Shown here: one piece after another, positions 26,924 through 36,900 of the stretch
Layout: the number at the start of each line of letters is the position of its first letter
Position numbering within the stretch: the first letter of the stretch is position 1
Origin: Nitrospiria bacterium
Lineage (GTDB): Bacteria > Nitrospirota > Nitrospiria > SBBL01 > JAADHI01
Assembly (NCBI GenBank): GCA_945787655.1
Contig: CALZIJ010000019.1
Coordinates: 3,666-64,954 of the forward strand
Length of the DNA: 61,289 nt
Direction: 5' to 3'
Position numbers and translations under genes: made by a program
The notes under the pieces: model-generated
Database searches by the model: none
Told to the model about the DNA's origin: nothing
Seen by the model: only the letters and a program-made list of their open reading frames with translations

Positions 26924-27760
26924 CTATTTGACGGCGAAGGCGAGCAGGGCCTTGTTTTGAAAGACCAATTGCCCGTCTTTCCAAAATCCGCGAACGTCGT
27001 CTTCAACCTCGCTTTTGACTTTTTCGCGAACTGGGTTTGACAAGGCCTCAATCGGATCTTTGAGCATACCGGCACTGGTGCAGATTTCCCAATAGGCTTC
27101 GAAGCTGTCGTAATGATAGGGCAGAATAAAGGGAGTGACTTCAAGCGCATCTGGATTAAAACCGGCCTCTTCCATCAAGGATTCCAAGGCTCCGTCGCGG
27201 CCTAATCGACCGATACGGGGCATTGTCGGTCGTTTATCTTCTGGTGTCGCGGCCATCACACGATCCCAAATGGTACAGAGGCTGGAGATTTCATGAAATT
27301 CCCCCCAGACCGCGAGGGCAATTTTTCCGCCGTGACGCAAGACCCGCCGCATCTCCTCAAGTCCTTTTGCGGGGTCATCAAAAAGCATGAGGCCAAATCG
27401 GCTGATGACGCGGTCAAAGTGCGCTTTTTCAAATTGAAGGGCTTCGGCGTTCATCTGTTTGAAGTGCAGGAAAGACAGGCCTTCGGTTTTGGCTTTTTGG
27501 TTTGCGCGTGCGACCATCGCTTCGGCGCCGTCGATCCCTGTGATCGAAATTCCAAGTGAAGTGCATCTGCGGGCCAGAGTTAGCGAAGGCTCTCCTGTGC
27601 CGGAAGCGACGTCGAGTATTTGGTGCCCTTCGCCCACATCGGCTAAATCAACCAGGGCTTCGGCGACGGGCTGAATGTAAGGCAGCCAACGGTCAAAGGC
27701 TTCGGCCATTTCATTCCAATCAATGGCATTCTCTTGAGGGGGTTGTTTTTGCTGATCCAT
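26924..27760 (-). CDS. class I SAM-dependent methyltransferase (UbiE-like)
   Basis: A 278-residue methyltransferase. The SAM-binding motif I is HQILDVASGTGEPSL near residue 47, the acidic residue after beta-2 is in ITGIDGAEAMVARA near 75, and FDRVISRFGLMLFDDP near 115 is the post-III region seen in UbiE/COQ5-type enzymes. No substrate can be deduced. It stands alone, with its 5' end facing the 3' end of the diguanylate cyclase gene on the same strand, 42 bases away. Confidence 0.82.
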   Translation of the reverse strand: MDQQKQPPQENAIDWNEMAEAFDRWLPYIQPVAEALVDLADVGEGHQILDVASGTGEPSLTLARRCTSLGISITGIDGAEAMVARANQKAKTEGLSFLHFKQMNAEALQFEKAHFDRVISRFGLMLFDDPAKGLEEMRRVLRHGGKIALAVWGEFHEISSLCTIWDRVMAATPEDKRPTMPRIGRLGRDGALESLMEEAGFNPDALEVTPFILPYHYDSFEAYWEICTSAGMLKDPIEALSNPVREKVKSEVEDDVRGFWKDGQLVFQNKALLAFAVK

Positions 27761-27802
27761 GGCCGGAATTATCCCATGCCTTGGCTGTGTAAAGTCAAGT
27801 GT

Positions 27803-29215
27803 TTATCCGCAAACGCAGTTCCGGCCTTTTTCTTTTGCCCGGTAGAGGGCCACATCGGCGCTTTGCAAGACACTTTCAGGGTCCATGCCGTCAGCCGGGC
27901 ATTCTGCAATCCCGAGGCTGATGGTGAGTCGGCCATTGGGTTGACTGTCTTCATGAGGAAAAGAATGAGAGGCCACACTTGAGCGAATGTCTTCTGCCAG
28001 TCCTTTTGCCGCCTGTTTATTGGTATAGGGCAAGACAATAATAAATTCCTCACCGCCATAACGGCACACAAAATCGGTTATTCGGACACGGCTTTGCACA
28101 ATTTTTGCGATTTTTTTCAGGACGGTGTCCCCCATAATATGGCCTTGTGAATCATTATAGGATTTAAAATAATCCACATCTAGAAAGATAATGGACACCG
28201 GGTGTTTATGCCGGTTTGAACGAATGACTTCTGATCTTAGGGTGTCTTCAAAATGCCGCCGGTTAAAAAGGCCGGTGAGACCGTCTCTTGTGGCCAGTGT
28301 TTTGACTTCATTATAAAGTTGCGCATTTTCGATCGCCATGGCAACAGAGGCTGAAAACCGTGCGAGAATTTCCCGTTCTCTTTTTGTAAAACTGTTGTTG
28401 TCCAGGTCGATAATCGCAAGAATGCCAAAAAATGATTGGTGCCCTTGTATCGCGTAAAATTCCGCCGGTGCAGGGTGAACTTTTTTGGTGATTGTGGCTT
28501 TTAGCGTTTCGTTGACGGTATAGACGGGTTCTTCAAAGTTGACATTCCAGGATTTCGCATCTAAAGGATTAATATTACAGTATGTTTTGACGGCAAGTTT
28601 TTTTCTTGAGGGTTCAAAAATCCAGAGGGCAACCGGACGTCCGTCCAGTAATTTGGATAGATAGGTGGCCGACCTTTGATAGACCTCATCCAGATTTAAT
28701 CCGGATAATAGTTCTTTCTCCGCAGTATACAGCGCTGATATTTCAAGAGAATGCTGGAGAATTTTCCTTTGGCTCTCTTCGAGGGCCTGGTTTTTTGCCC
28801 TAAGATCCTCAAGAAGGACCTCTTTTTCTTGTTGTAATGAAAGTTTTTCCGAAATTCTTTTGATAATGGCGGAGACGAGTTCAATATCCTCAAGGGGTTT
28901 TATAACGTAATCGTACGCACCGAGCCGTAAGGCTTCGATGGTCGAATCAACGGATGAATGGCTGGTGACCATGACCACAGCGATAGAGCTGTCAAATGCC
29001 TTGATTTTACGCAACAGTGTAATGCCGTCAATGCCCGGCATTCTAAGATCGGTAAAAACAATATTAAAACGTTCTTTTTCAAGAATGGACAGGGCTTCTT
29101 CTCCGGATTCGGCCCCGACGCAGTGAAATCCGTCTTCCTTGAGAAGGTCGACAATAGCGGATCGAAAAGAGATTTCGTCGTCTACGATTAATATAGAGGG
29201 TTTAAACAAGTTCAC
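27803..29215 (-). CDS. response regulator with GAF and GGDEF domains (diguanylate cyclase)
   Basis: A 470-residue protein. Receiver domain at residues 1-125: acidic pair in IVDDEIS, phosphoacceptor Asp in VFTDLRMPGIDG, Lys in YVIKPLED. A coiled-coil linker and a GAF-like domain span about 150-300. The C-terminal GGDEF domain (about 305-465) has DGLTGLFNRRHFE, the active signature GGEEF, and a product-inhibition I-site RITD five residues before it, so it should make c-di-GMP from GTP when phosphorylated and be subject to feedback. Likely partner kinase: the histidine kinase two genes upstream. A promoter candidate lies just before it. Confidence 0.92.
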   Translation of the reverse strand: MNLFKPSILIVDDEISFRSAIVDLLKEDGFHCVGAESGEEALSILEKERFNIVFTDLRMPGIDGITLLRKIKAFDSSIAVVMVTSHSSVDSTIEALRLGAYDYVIKPLEDIELVSAIIKRISEKLSLQQEKEVLLEDLRAKNQALEESQRKILQHSLEISALYTAEKELLSGLNLDEVYQRSATYLSKLLDGRPVALWIFEPSRKKLAVKTYCNINPLDAKSWNVNFEEPVYTVNETLKATITKKVHPAPAEFYAIQGHQSFFGILAIIDLDNNSFTKREREILARFSASVAMAIENAQLYNEVKTLATRDGLTGLFNRRHFEDTLRSEVIRSNRHKHPVSIIFLDVDYFKSYNDSQGHIMGDTVLKKIAKIVQSRVRITDFVCRYGGEEFIIVLPYTNKQAAKGLAEDIRSSVASHSFPHEDSQPNGRLTISLGIAECPADGMDPESVLQSADVALYRAKEKGRNCVCG

Positions 29216-29222
29216 ATCCTAA

Positions 29223-29250
29223 ATCGTATCATAGTTGCTTTTGACGTCAA
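29223..29250 (-). promoter_or_regulatory. candidate promoter of the diguanylate cyclase gene
   Basis: On the minus strand TTGACG and TACGAT are 16 bases apart and end a few bases before the translation start, leaving a very short leader. Perfect 9-base arms ATCGTATCA (29223-29231) and TGATACGAT (29312-29320) flank the intergenic region. Either the cyclase has its own promoter or it is also read through from upstream. Confidence 0.35.
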
Positions 29251-29303
29251 GACATTCAAAAATCAAACGATAACGGGGTTTTTTTATAATAAATTGATGT
29301 TTG

Positions 29304-30725
29304 TTAAGTCTTGATACGATTATTTAAGTGGGTAAAAAGTTTGTCCATAGTATCCCCGTCCTTTGGATATTCGGCACATTCAATATGCCATTGGGAGCGC
29401 CCTTGCGGGGGATTGTCGGCTTTAGTCAGTTTTCCCATACGCTGCTTTAAAGATTTAATAACGGTATGCGCATATTCCAATTGGGTTTCGGGAAGGACAA
29501 TGATGAGTTGATCTCCTTTCCTGGTGGCCATATCGGTTTTTCGGATTCTGTTTAAAATTAATTCTGCCCATTTTTGTAAAAACAGTCTAAATTCAGGATT
29601 TGTTTCAGGGTCCTTGGAGGGCGAAAATTGAAACACTGCAAGGACAAAACGGTTCCGGAACCTCCGGGCTCGACAAATTTCAATCTTGAGAAGTTCCATG
29701 AAATAATCATAATGTAAAAGCGGTGTGAGGGTATCCTTGAGGGACACTTGGCGTGGCCCTTCTTTTTTGTCTTGTTCAAGTGATTGCTTTGGAGTGCTTA
29801 AATCAAACAGTCCAAGTCTCATCGCAGTGAGGTGTGCCATGTGGATAAACGCATTTTTTTCATGAAGGCTCCATTCCGCCGGGGCGCGGTTGAGAATGCT
29901 CAACAACCCGTAGGGTTTTCCATTCGCAATCAAGACTTCATTCATAATGTATTGGGGCCGAATGGCAGCCAGCGATTTGTTTAATTCTGATTGATAGTCT
30001 CCATTGGCAAACCAATGTGTTGTTTCGATTTCCGAAATGCGCGCAAGCTTGGAAAGGCGGATTGGTGACAGTGTTTTTTCGTTTAACCCGATGGTTTGCG
30101 AGGGGAGCAAATGTCCTTCCTGACTTTGATATTGCCAAAAGATAGCGGGTTTCCCGTTTGAAAGGAGGGTTAAGCCATCTTTCAAATATTTTTCAAGGTC
30201 TGATGGATGATTCGAGGACAGGATATTCTCGGTGATATTATGAAACTTTGCTGATGAAGCCAATATCTGTGCGGCGCGTTCCGTACCTTTAGCCAATTCC
30301 TCATTTTTTTGTGTCAGGTTTTTTATCAGGGTTTTATTCTCTTTTTTTAAGTGATTTTGGGCCAGTGCCCTCGCGACGATCATTTCGACATATTCAAGTT
30401 CTTCAAAGGGTTTAAGAATATAGTCATAGGCCCCCAGGCGGATGGCTTCCAGCGAGGTGTCGACTGAGGCATGGCTGGTCATAATGATGACTTCTGTTTC
30501 CAGGTTCTTTTCTTTCACCTGTTTTAAGAGTGCGATGCCGCTTTGACCGCCCATGCGAATATCGGAGATGATTAAATCAAAAGAAAGGCTTGAAATTTTA
30601 ACCAAAGCCACTTCAACATTAGGCGCTTCGACGACCTCGTAATCCTGTGAACTGAATAGTTCACGAAGAATCCCTCGTACAGATATTTCATCGTCTACCA
30701 CCAAAATGCGGGCCCGTTTTTTCAT
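29304..30725 (-). CDS. response regulator with degenerate GGDEF domain
   Basis: A 473-residue paralogue of the next gene. The receiver domain is complete (VVDDEIS, phosphoacceptor in IISDIRMGGQSG, Lys in YILKPFEE). A GAF-like middle follows. The C-terminal domain aligns with GGDEF proteins but the signature is KGDQL, so it should not make c-di-GMP. The RxxD upstream of it (RKTD) is kept, so it might still bind c-di-GMP and act as a sensor. Its ATG overlaps the kinase stop (TGATG), so kinase and regulator are made together. Confidence 0.85.
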   Translation of the reverse strand: MKKRARILVVDDEISVRGILRELFSSQDYEVVEAPNVEVALVKISSLSFDLIISDIRMGGQSGIALLKQVKEKNLETEVIIMTSHASVDTSLEAIRLGAYDYILKPFEELEYVEMIVARALAQNHLKKENKTLIKNLTQKNEELAKGTERAAQILASSAKFHNITENILSSNHPSDLEKYLKDGLTLLSNGKPAIFWQYQSQEGHLLPSQTIGLNEKTLSPIRLSKLARISEIETTHWFANGDYQSELNKSLAAIRPQYIMNEVLIANGKPYGLLSILNRAPAEWSLHEKNAFIHMAHLTAMRLGLFDLSTPKQSLEQDKKEGPRQVSLKDTLTPLLHYDYFMELLKIEICRARRFRNRFVLAVFQFSPSKDPETNPEFRLFLQKWAELILNRIRKTDMATRKGDQLIIVLPETQLEYAHTVIKSLKQRMGKLTKADNPPQGRSQWHIECAEYPKDGDTMDKLFTHLNNRIKT

Positions 30726-32551
30726 CAGCCAATTGCTCCTTTCTTTATATGAGGTGTTTCATGCATAGGGAAAGAAAGTGTGAATGTCGTGCCTTTTCCC
30801 TCAGTGCTTTCAAGAGTAATTTCACCCATATGATCTTTCACAATGCCGTAAGAGACGGAAAGACCAAGCCCTGTGCCTTTTCCTACCGGTTTGGTTGTAA
30901 AAAAAGGTTCGAATATTTTCTGTTGAACGGTATCGGGCATTCCTGGGCCGTTATCTTTTACACTCACCTCAATGATTTTATCGGTTATTCGGCTTGAAAT
31001 CTGAACTGTACCTCCTTCGGGCATGGCCTGTTGTGCGTTGATCATCAGGTTCATTAACACTTGTTGCAGTTGATTCCCGTTGCCATGAATCGGAGGTAGT
31101 TTTTCTGACAGGTTTTTTTCGATCCTAACTTTGTTTAAAGTTAATTGGTGGTCAACGATGGCAATGGCGTCTTCCACAACCTGGTTGAGGTCAGTGCTTG
31201 TTTTTTCCGCTTTTTCCTGCCGCGAAAACTTCATGAGGTTTTCAATAATGGTTTTACAGCGTTTGGTTTCTTTCTCGATGATTTTAAGTTGTTTGGCCAG
31301 TTCGCTTTCCTTGTCTACTTTCCTTAAGGCAAGTTGGGCGTACCCAAGTATCCCGGCGAGCGGATTTTTCACTTCATGGGCAATCCCGGCGCCCAACTGA
31401 CCAAAGGCCGCCATTTTTTCTGACTGAACCAGGGCCGCTTGTGCGGATTTTAAATCGGATTCACGGGCCTGAAGCTCGTTGGCCATCCGGTTAAAAGATT
31501 GTCCCAAAACGCCAATCTCATCATGACTATTGGACGCAATCGCGATGTTGAAATCACCTCCGGCCACCTGGCGTGTTGCCTTGTACAGGGTTTGAATGGG
31601 TTGAGTTAAGCCTCTGGACCAAAAGAAAGAAATAAAAACAGAAAAGGCCAATACCCCCAAAGCCACCATGATCAGGGTATTAATCAAGGCTTTAGCCGTA
31701 AGGTATGCGACAGATTTTTTAATCTGTGCAATGGCGCCGAATCCTCCATATTCAATCCGGGCGTAGGCACCGAGGTAAGGCTCCCCCTGAATACTGTATT
31801 CCAGCGTTTCGGCAAATGCCGGATTATGGATAAACGCTTCGACGACAGGAACCTTTTTCATGTCCTGAATATTTTCAGTATCGCTTCTTTCGTTTTCATG
31901 AGTGCTGGAGATTACAGTCCCATCCTGATCGACAAGAAAGGTTTCGAACACCCTTGATTTTCCATTGAGTCCTCGCAGCTTCTGAAGTTTGATTTCCGCG
32001 ACGATGTAAAATATTTCAGAAAAATGTGAATCAAATACGGCCTGAGTGAGTGTGAAAGTCGGAATATTCGGCATAAAACGGGATTGTTGTAGAGAAGAGG
32101 TTCCGGGCTTTAAATTTCCAAAGGGAATCTTTTGGTTTTTGCGATATTGCAACAGGGCGGCTCTGTCGAGGTTTGCCGTTTCAAATGAGGTGCTGTCCAG
32201 CAGGGTGAGTTCCTCCTCGCCTTCCTGGTTGTACAAAGAAACCGCGATAAAGCCATCATATTTTTCAAGCAATGTTTTGACATAGTTTTCCTTGCCGGAT
32301 TCTGAGAGATCCTGGCTTAACAAGGATTGGGCAAAAACCTTTATCCGTTCGTCGTAGTTGAGCAAGACCGTATTGGCTTCTTCAGCGAGATGAAGCGCTG
32401 TTGAGGAGGTCAGGTCAAAAAGATAGGTCGTTTTGTCTTTTTGAAACAAGGTCACAATATTAAAGGTAATCACTGTGACAACGGTGGTCACCACCACAAG
32501 CATCATGATGATTAACTTGATACGAATTGAAAACCTGACGGGTGAAGTCAT
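30725..32551 (-). CDS. membrane sensor histidine kinase
   Basis: A 608-residue kinase. First membrane helix at about residues 10-32, a periplasmic sensing region (Cache-like) to about 285, second helix at about 290-312, HAMP linker to about 365, a short coiled coil (ESDLKSAQAALVQSEKMAAFGQL), HisKA with phosphoacceptor His in GIAHEVKNPLAG near 393, and HATPase with NLMINAQQAM, DNGPGMP and GTGLGLSVSYGI. It should phosphorylate the two receiver proteins downstream. Twenty-seven bases separate it from the FecR gene upstream on the same strand, consistent with one operon. Confidence 0.92.
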   Translation of the reverse strand: MTSPVRFSIRIKLIIMMLVVVTTVVTVITFNIVTLFQKDKTTYLFDLTSSTALHLAEEANTVLLNYDERIKVFAQSLLSQDLSESGKENYVKTLLEKYDGFIAVSLYNQEGEEELTLLDSTSFETANLDRAALLQYRKNQKIPFGNLKPGTSSLQQSRFMPNIPTFTLTQAVFDSHFSEIFYIVAEIKLQKLRGLNGKSRVFETFLVDQDGTVISSTHENERSDTENIQDMKKVPVVEAFIHNPAFAETLEYSIQGEPYLGAYARIEYGGFGAIAQIKKSVAYLTAKALINTLIMVALGVLAFSVFISFFWSRGLTQPIQTLYKATRQVAGGDFNIAIASNSHDEIGVLGQSFNRMANELQARESDLKSAQAALVQSEKMAAFGQLGAGIAHEVKNPLAGILGYAQLALRKVDKESELAKQLKIIEKETKRCKTIIENLMKFSRQEKAEKTSTDLNQVVEDAIAIVDHQLTLNKVRIEKNLSEKLPPIHGNGNQLQQVLMNLMINAQQAMPEGGTVQISSRITDKIIEVSVKDNGPGMPDTVQQKIFEPFFTTKPVGKGTGLGLSVSYGIVKDHMGEITLESTEGKGTTFTLSFPMHETPHIKKGAIG

Positions 32552-32578
32552 TTTATTCCTCTTAAAACCCTTATGCTG

Positions 32579-33937
32579 CTAATATTTTCGACTGATAAGC
32601 CGCCTTTCAAAACTCATATTGCCCACACGGTCCACCGATTCAATCAGAATGAGATTGATCCCCTTTTTGAGGGGCACTTCCTCCTGAAAGGCCCGTTTGT
32701 TCTGTGGTTTGAGGATCTTTCCGTTGATATAAATCTGAGTGTTTGGATCGGAAATACCCCTGACGACAATACTTTCATGATTCACAATCTCATCTTTTTG
32801 GGGAAAAAGAACCTTCAAGGCCGGTGGCTTTAAGATCTGGACCATTTCAATTTTTCTGACTGGGCTCCAGCGTCCTTGAATCCCCTGGTTGTCAATGGCG
32901 GCGACACGCCAGAAATACACGCCTTTTTTCAGATTTCCGTGAATGAATGAGGATTGTCCCAGAGCTTCATCAAACACCCGGTGATGAAATGAAGTGTCTG
33001 TCGCAATTTGCAATTGATATTGGCCGGTTTTTTGAGTATGCGTCCATGTAAATGAAATTTCGGGAGGCACATGACGGTAATAATAGATTTTTTGATCGAA
33101 AGGGGCTTTTAGATGGACCGGAGACAACACAGGCCTGGGCGGTAAGGGCGGAAGCTGGGCGTCTATTTTTGTTGTCTCATTCGCTCGAATGGAGACTCTC
33201 TTCCCATTGGCCAATACGCTGGCCTGACCTTTAAATACCGTAATTGTGGAGGATTGATCCGGCAAAACATGGATTTCAAATTCTGTTTTTTTGTCGCGGC
33301 TTGTTTTCGTATCGATTTCGGCCACTCCTGTGGGAAGTGCGATTTGCAAACTAATATCGCCTGAATTATTCCCGTCCACATGCCCTCTGAATTTTCCGTT
33401 AGCCACAAGCATAAAAGACCGCCGGGTTTTTAATATCCGACTTCGGCCCAACCGCCGAATAATGACAAGGGAGTTTTCACCCATGTCTATAAAATTATCT
33501 TGATCAAATGTGATCACCGCCTTGGCATTCGAAAGGGTCTGCACGGCGTCCCGATCATAAAGTTTTAAGCCTGCCTGTGCATTTTCCCAAACAATGCCGG
33601 AGGCCCTTTTATTCTTGACCTCGTTTTTGATTTGCGTTAGAAATGCGGTCTCCTCTTCCCCGAAGGCCGGGTTTGCACCGTGGATATTTTCTCCGACGTT
33701 CAGTTGAAAGCTTCTCCCTTTTTTTAGGGAAACCTGGGAAAGCGGGAGTCCCTGTCCAAAAAAAAGCCCTCCGGAATCCCCTTCTGGAAAAAGCTGTTTT
33801 ACTCCAAAAAGCAATATCGCAGAACAGAATAAAAAAGCGGAAACTGCCCAAAGCGTGTCAGAGCCGATCCGGCCTGCCCATTGTAAAAGGAGAGGGAAGG
33901 CCTCTGTTTTTTTTGTGATGTCTTTTTTTTCCCGCAT
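32579..33937 (-). CDS. FecR-domain protein with Ig/fibronectin-like repeats
   Basis: A 452-residue protein, N-terminal part cytoplasmic, one membrane helix at about residues 25-50 (DTLWAVSAFLFCSAILLFGV), then a periplasmic region. A FecR domain lies at about 120-260 (VQTLSNAKAVITFDQDNFIDMGENS...ITVFKGQASVLANGKRVSI in outline). A fibronectin-like unit (ISFTWTHTQKTGQYQLQIATD, FWRVAAIDNQGIQGRWS) and an Ig-like unit (VVRGISDPNTQIYINGK) follow. I start at 33937 because AAGGGA lies eight bases upstream. FecR domains in such proteins usually anchor or scaffold surface structures rather than signal iron. It sits directly behind the large OmpA/barrel gene, 39 bases away. Confidence 0.82.
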   Translation of the reverse strand: MREKKDITKKTEAFPLLLQWAGRIGSDTLWAVSAFLFCSAILLFGVKQLFPEGDSGGLFFGQGLPLSQVSLKKGRSFQLNVGENIHGANPAFGEEETAFLTQIKNEVKNKRASGIVWENAQAGLKLYDRDAVQTLSNAKAVITFDQDNFIDMGENSLVIIRRLGRSRILKTRRSFMLVANGKFRGHVDGNNSGDISLQIALPTGVAEIDTKTSRDKKTEFEIHVLPDQSSTITVFKGQASVLANGKRVSIRANETTKIDAQLPPLPPRPVLSPVHLKAPFDQKIYYYRHVPPEISFTWTHTQKTGQYQLQIATDTSFHHRVFDEALGQSSFIHGNLKKGVYFWRVAAIDNQGIQGRWSPVRKIEMVQILKPPALKVLFPQKDEIVNHESIVVRGISDPNTQIYINGKILKPQNKRAFQEEVPLKKGINLILIESVDRVGNMSFERRLISRKY

Positions 33938-33976
33938 TAATATTTCCCTTGCACACGGATAAACCATCCGCTGGCA

Positions 33977-36900
33977 TCAAAATTGTATGCGGTATTCCCC
34001 GGAGATATCCCACCGCTTTGTCACATGCACGTTTAGACGGTTAATCCAAAGATGGGTTTTACTGTTCAGTTTTGCGCGAAGGACTTGTTCTTCCTCTTTG
34101 CTCTTCACGGCATACTTCTCTGATAACTGTAAGTATTTGGAAAGGTCAAAAATACCTTCTATGGATGCAACCTTGGTGTCAATCCGAAGCAGCGGACCTG
34201 TGGCGTCGGGTTTTTGATCTATCAAGAAAGTGTATTTTGCGATGAGGTTCAGACGATCAAAATGAATTGGCCGGTAGGCGATCCCGGATCCCGCTTCGGC
34301 AAAGCGGGCTTCCAGACGGTCAAGTGTTTTGTTTCGTGTGTCGCTGTAATTCAGTTTCCCAAAAAGGGTTAGCCCGGAAAGAATTTTTAGCTCACCATAA
34401 TGTGTCGTTAATCGCTGTATTCTCTTTTCAGCCCCTTTTTCAAGGCGGACTTCAAATCGATGGGATAAACGGTTTCCCGCCGGGTGGTTATATTTGAAAC
34501 TGATGCTGGCGCTGTCACGGGTTGTTTTTCCACTGATGGAATTGAGGTGGCTCCGCTCATAATTTAAAAAGATTCTAATCGGCTTGTCTTGGCCAAAGCG
34601 TTGATCCAGACCCCAAAGAGAACGGTTTTGTCGGATTTCTCCACGGTCTTCACCATACTCACCATAAAGCCTTAAACTTGGAGTTAACATCCGGTCGCCC
34701 CCGATAACGGTCCCGAAGCGGGCTTCTTCTCCGTCTTTTTTATCAAACTTTTCGTTCAGGTAAAGATTGGATCGGTTGTCGAGACGGGCTGAAAATCCAA
34801 ATAAAACCGTATCGCCATCGTTCGCATGGGCACCTTCGGCGACGGAGTCGATTGATTCTGTAATACGCAATTTAAACCCAAGCGTGCTGCGGTAGCCTGT
34901 TTTTCCCTGAATCACTTGCTGATGACCCAGCGATGTCGTCAAACGCTTGTTGACCTCATAGTCTATTTTCCCGGCCAGTCGTTTTTCAATGTCCAGAAGT
35001 CCGCTGCCTTGTTGGAGGGTTTTTTCCTGAAAGCCGCTTGTAATGAGGAAAGCTTGACGCTGGTGGCTGTACTCCAGGGATTTCAGGATCACCCGGTTTG
35101 CGCCCACTTGATTGGATGCCACTGGATTGGTGGTCGATAACACTTCTTGTAAGTCATAGCGGACTTGAAGGGCATCACGTTGACTGAACCGCAGATGGAG
35201 TTCACCGCCGTATTTCAAGGTGCCTTGCTCAAGCAAAGTCCCGTTTGAAAAAAATCCCGGAGAAAGGCGTTGATAATACCCCTGGGTCATGACTCGATTT
35301 TTATGCCCAAACGCTTCAAAAATATCGCTTTCAAAAGACAGATGATAGGCGCTCCCATCTCCGGTGATGCCCACCGGGACAGGGCTGAAGCTAAGCCCTC
35401 CATCCTCGCTGATGAGATTGGCGGCATTTTCACCCGTGCTTTGTGCAAATTCACCGTGCAGCGTTGTGCCCTTACCAAGGCGGATTTGTGCGTCTGTGCC
35501 TTCAAGCGTATAGTCACCGGCAGGGGCGGTATCTTCAATATAGGTGGCCCCCACTGAAAGATGTTCACCGATTTGTTGCCGAATGCGGCCGCCAGAAGCA
35601 TTTTTCTCAAAATTTTGGGTGTTATATTCAAAATCGACTATCACAAAAACCGGATGTCCCTGCAAGGTCTCCTGCCGGATCAGGAAGTTGTTTGAAACCA
35701 CGCTTGAGACCGGCCGGCGAAATAAAATTCGCCCTTCTTCATATTTAAAACTATAATCTGCATCCCGAACCTGGTCAATTTTCGCCAACACCAGTCCGGT
35801 TTCCTGATCCCGTATTTCCAGTCGGACCCGTTCGCTGCCTTCGATAATCTCTTTTTCAGACAGAAAATAGAGTGAGCCGCCCGTGGCACGGAAGGTATTT
35901 TGAACATGGGCCTGCCGGACATCCGCCCCAAAAAGGACCAATCGGGTATCCGGATCTCCATAGCGGGTTTTGGAAACCGATTGATATTCAAAGCGCCCCC
36001 CGTAGAAGGTCCGGTTAAAAGACGCCAGCTGGGTGTCGTCGAGAGCGGTTTGAAAATTTCCTATCAGGAAATGGATTTCGTCACTTTCCAGGGCAAGATA
36101 AAACTTGCCCTGGCTTTGGGCGTCGTACACGACTGTGCTGTCATCCCCGTAAACAGGATAGTGTTTATCCGGATCGATATTGGTAAAAAAGCGGTCTGTT
36201 TCTTTCTGGTCTAGATCCTGAAACAGTGTATTGAATTCGCGCTTTCCGGTATCGAACGCAGAGGTGATCAGGTATTTTCCCTGAATGGTTCCTTTCAAAT
36301 AGTAGGCCAGTCGTCCTTTTGAATAATACGATGTTTTTTCTTCTTCTCCAGCGGCCTGCAGGTTACCGGAAGTTGTGATTTGTCCAAACTCACCGTCGGC
36401 CAGGGCCATCAGGAAAAATGAAGAACGTGATACTTCAACGGTTCGTTCGATCCGTCCCGTATATCCCTCAGGATCAACAGCCTCGATGACCAACTGGTTG
36501 GTGCCGTTATCCAATTCCGTTGCGGTAGAAAAGACCCCGTTGGAGGAGACCGGAATTTCCGTGCCGTTGACCCAGACCCGGTTTCCCGGAGGGGTCATGC
36601 CGCGTAGAGGTAATTGGGTGTGTGAAAGCACTGCGTCTTTGGGAGGCAGCAGGACTGAAATTTGGGGAATCGGTTTGACAGCCATAAGCAGACGGCCTTT
36701 TTCATCCTTGTCTGAAAGGTCGACCTTGAGCACGACCATCCGGCTGATCTGTTCCGGGTTACTGACAATGAGCGTAAAAAGGTTCTCTCCTTTTTTTAAG
36801 GGCAGTTCATGTTTAAATAAACCGTTTTTTGGGACCGGGACCGGCGACCCGTCAATCATGACCGTATTTTGAGGCGCTGTTTTCCCTACGAGCCGGTACA

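Noticed and set aside
32579-33937. FecR-domain protein as part of a siderophore signalling system
   Set aside because: No sigma factor or TonB receptor lies near it; the neighbours and Ig-like repeats point to a surface-structure role.
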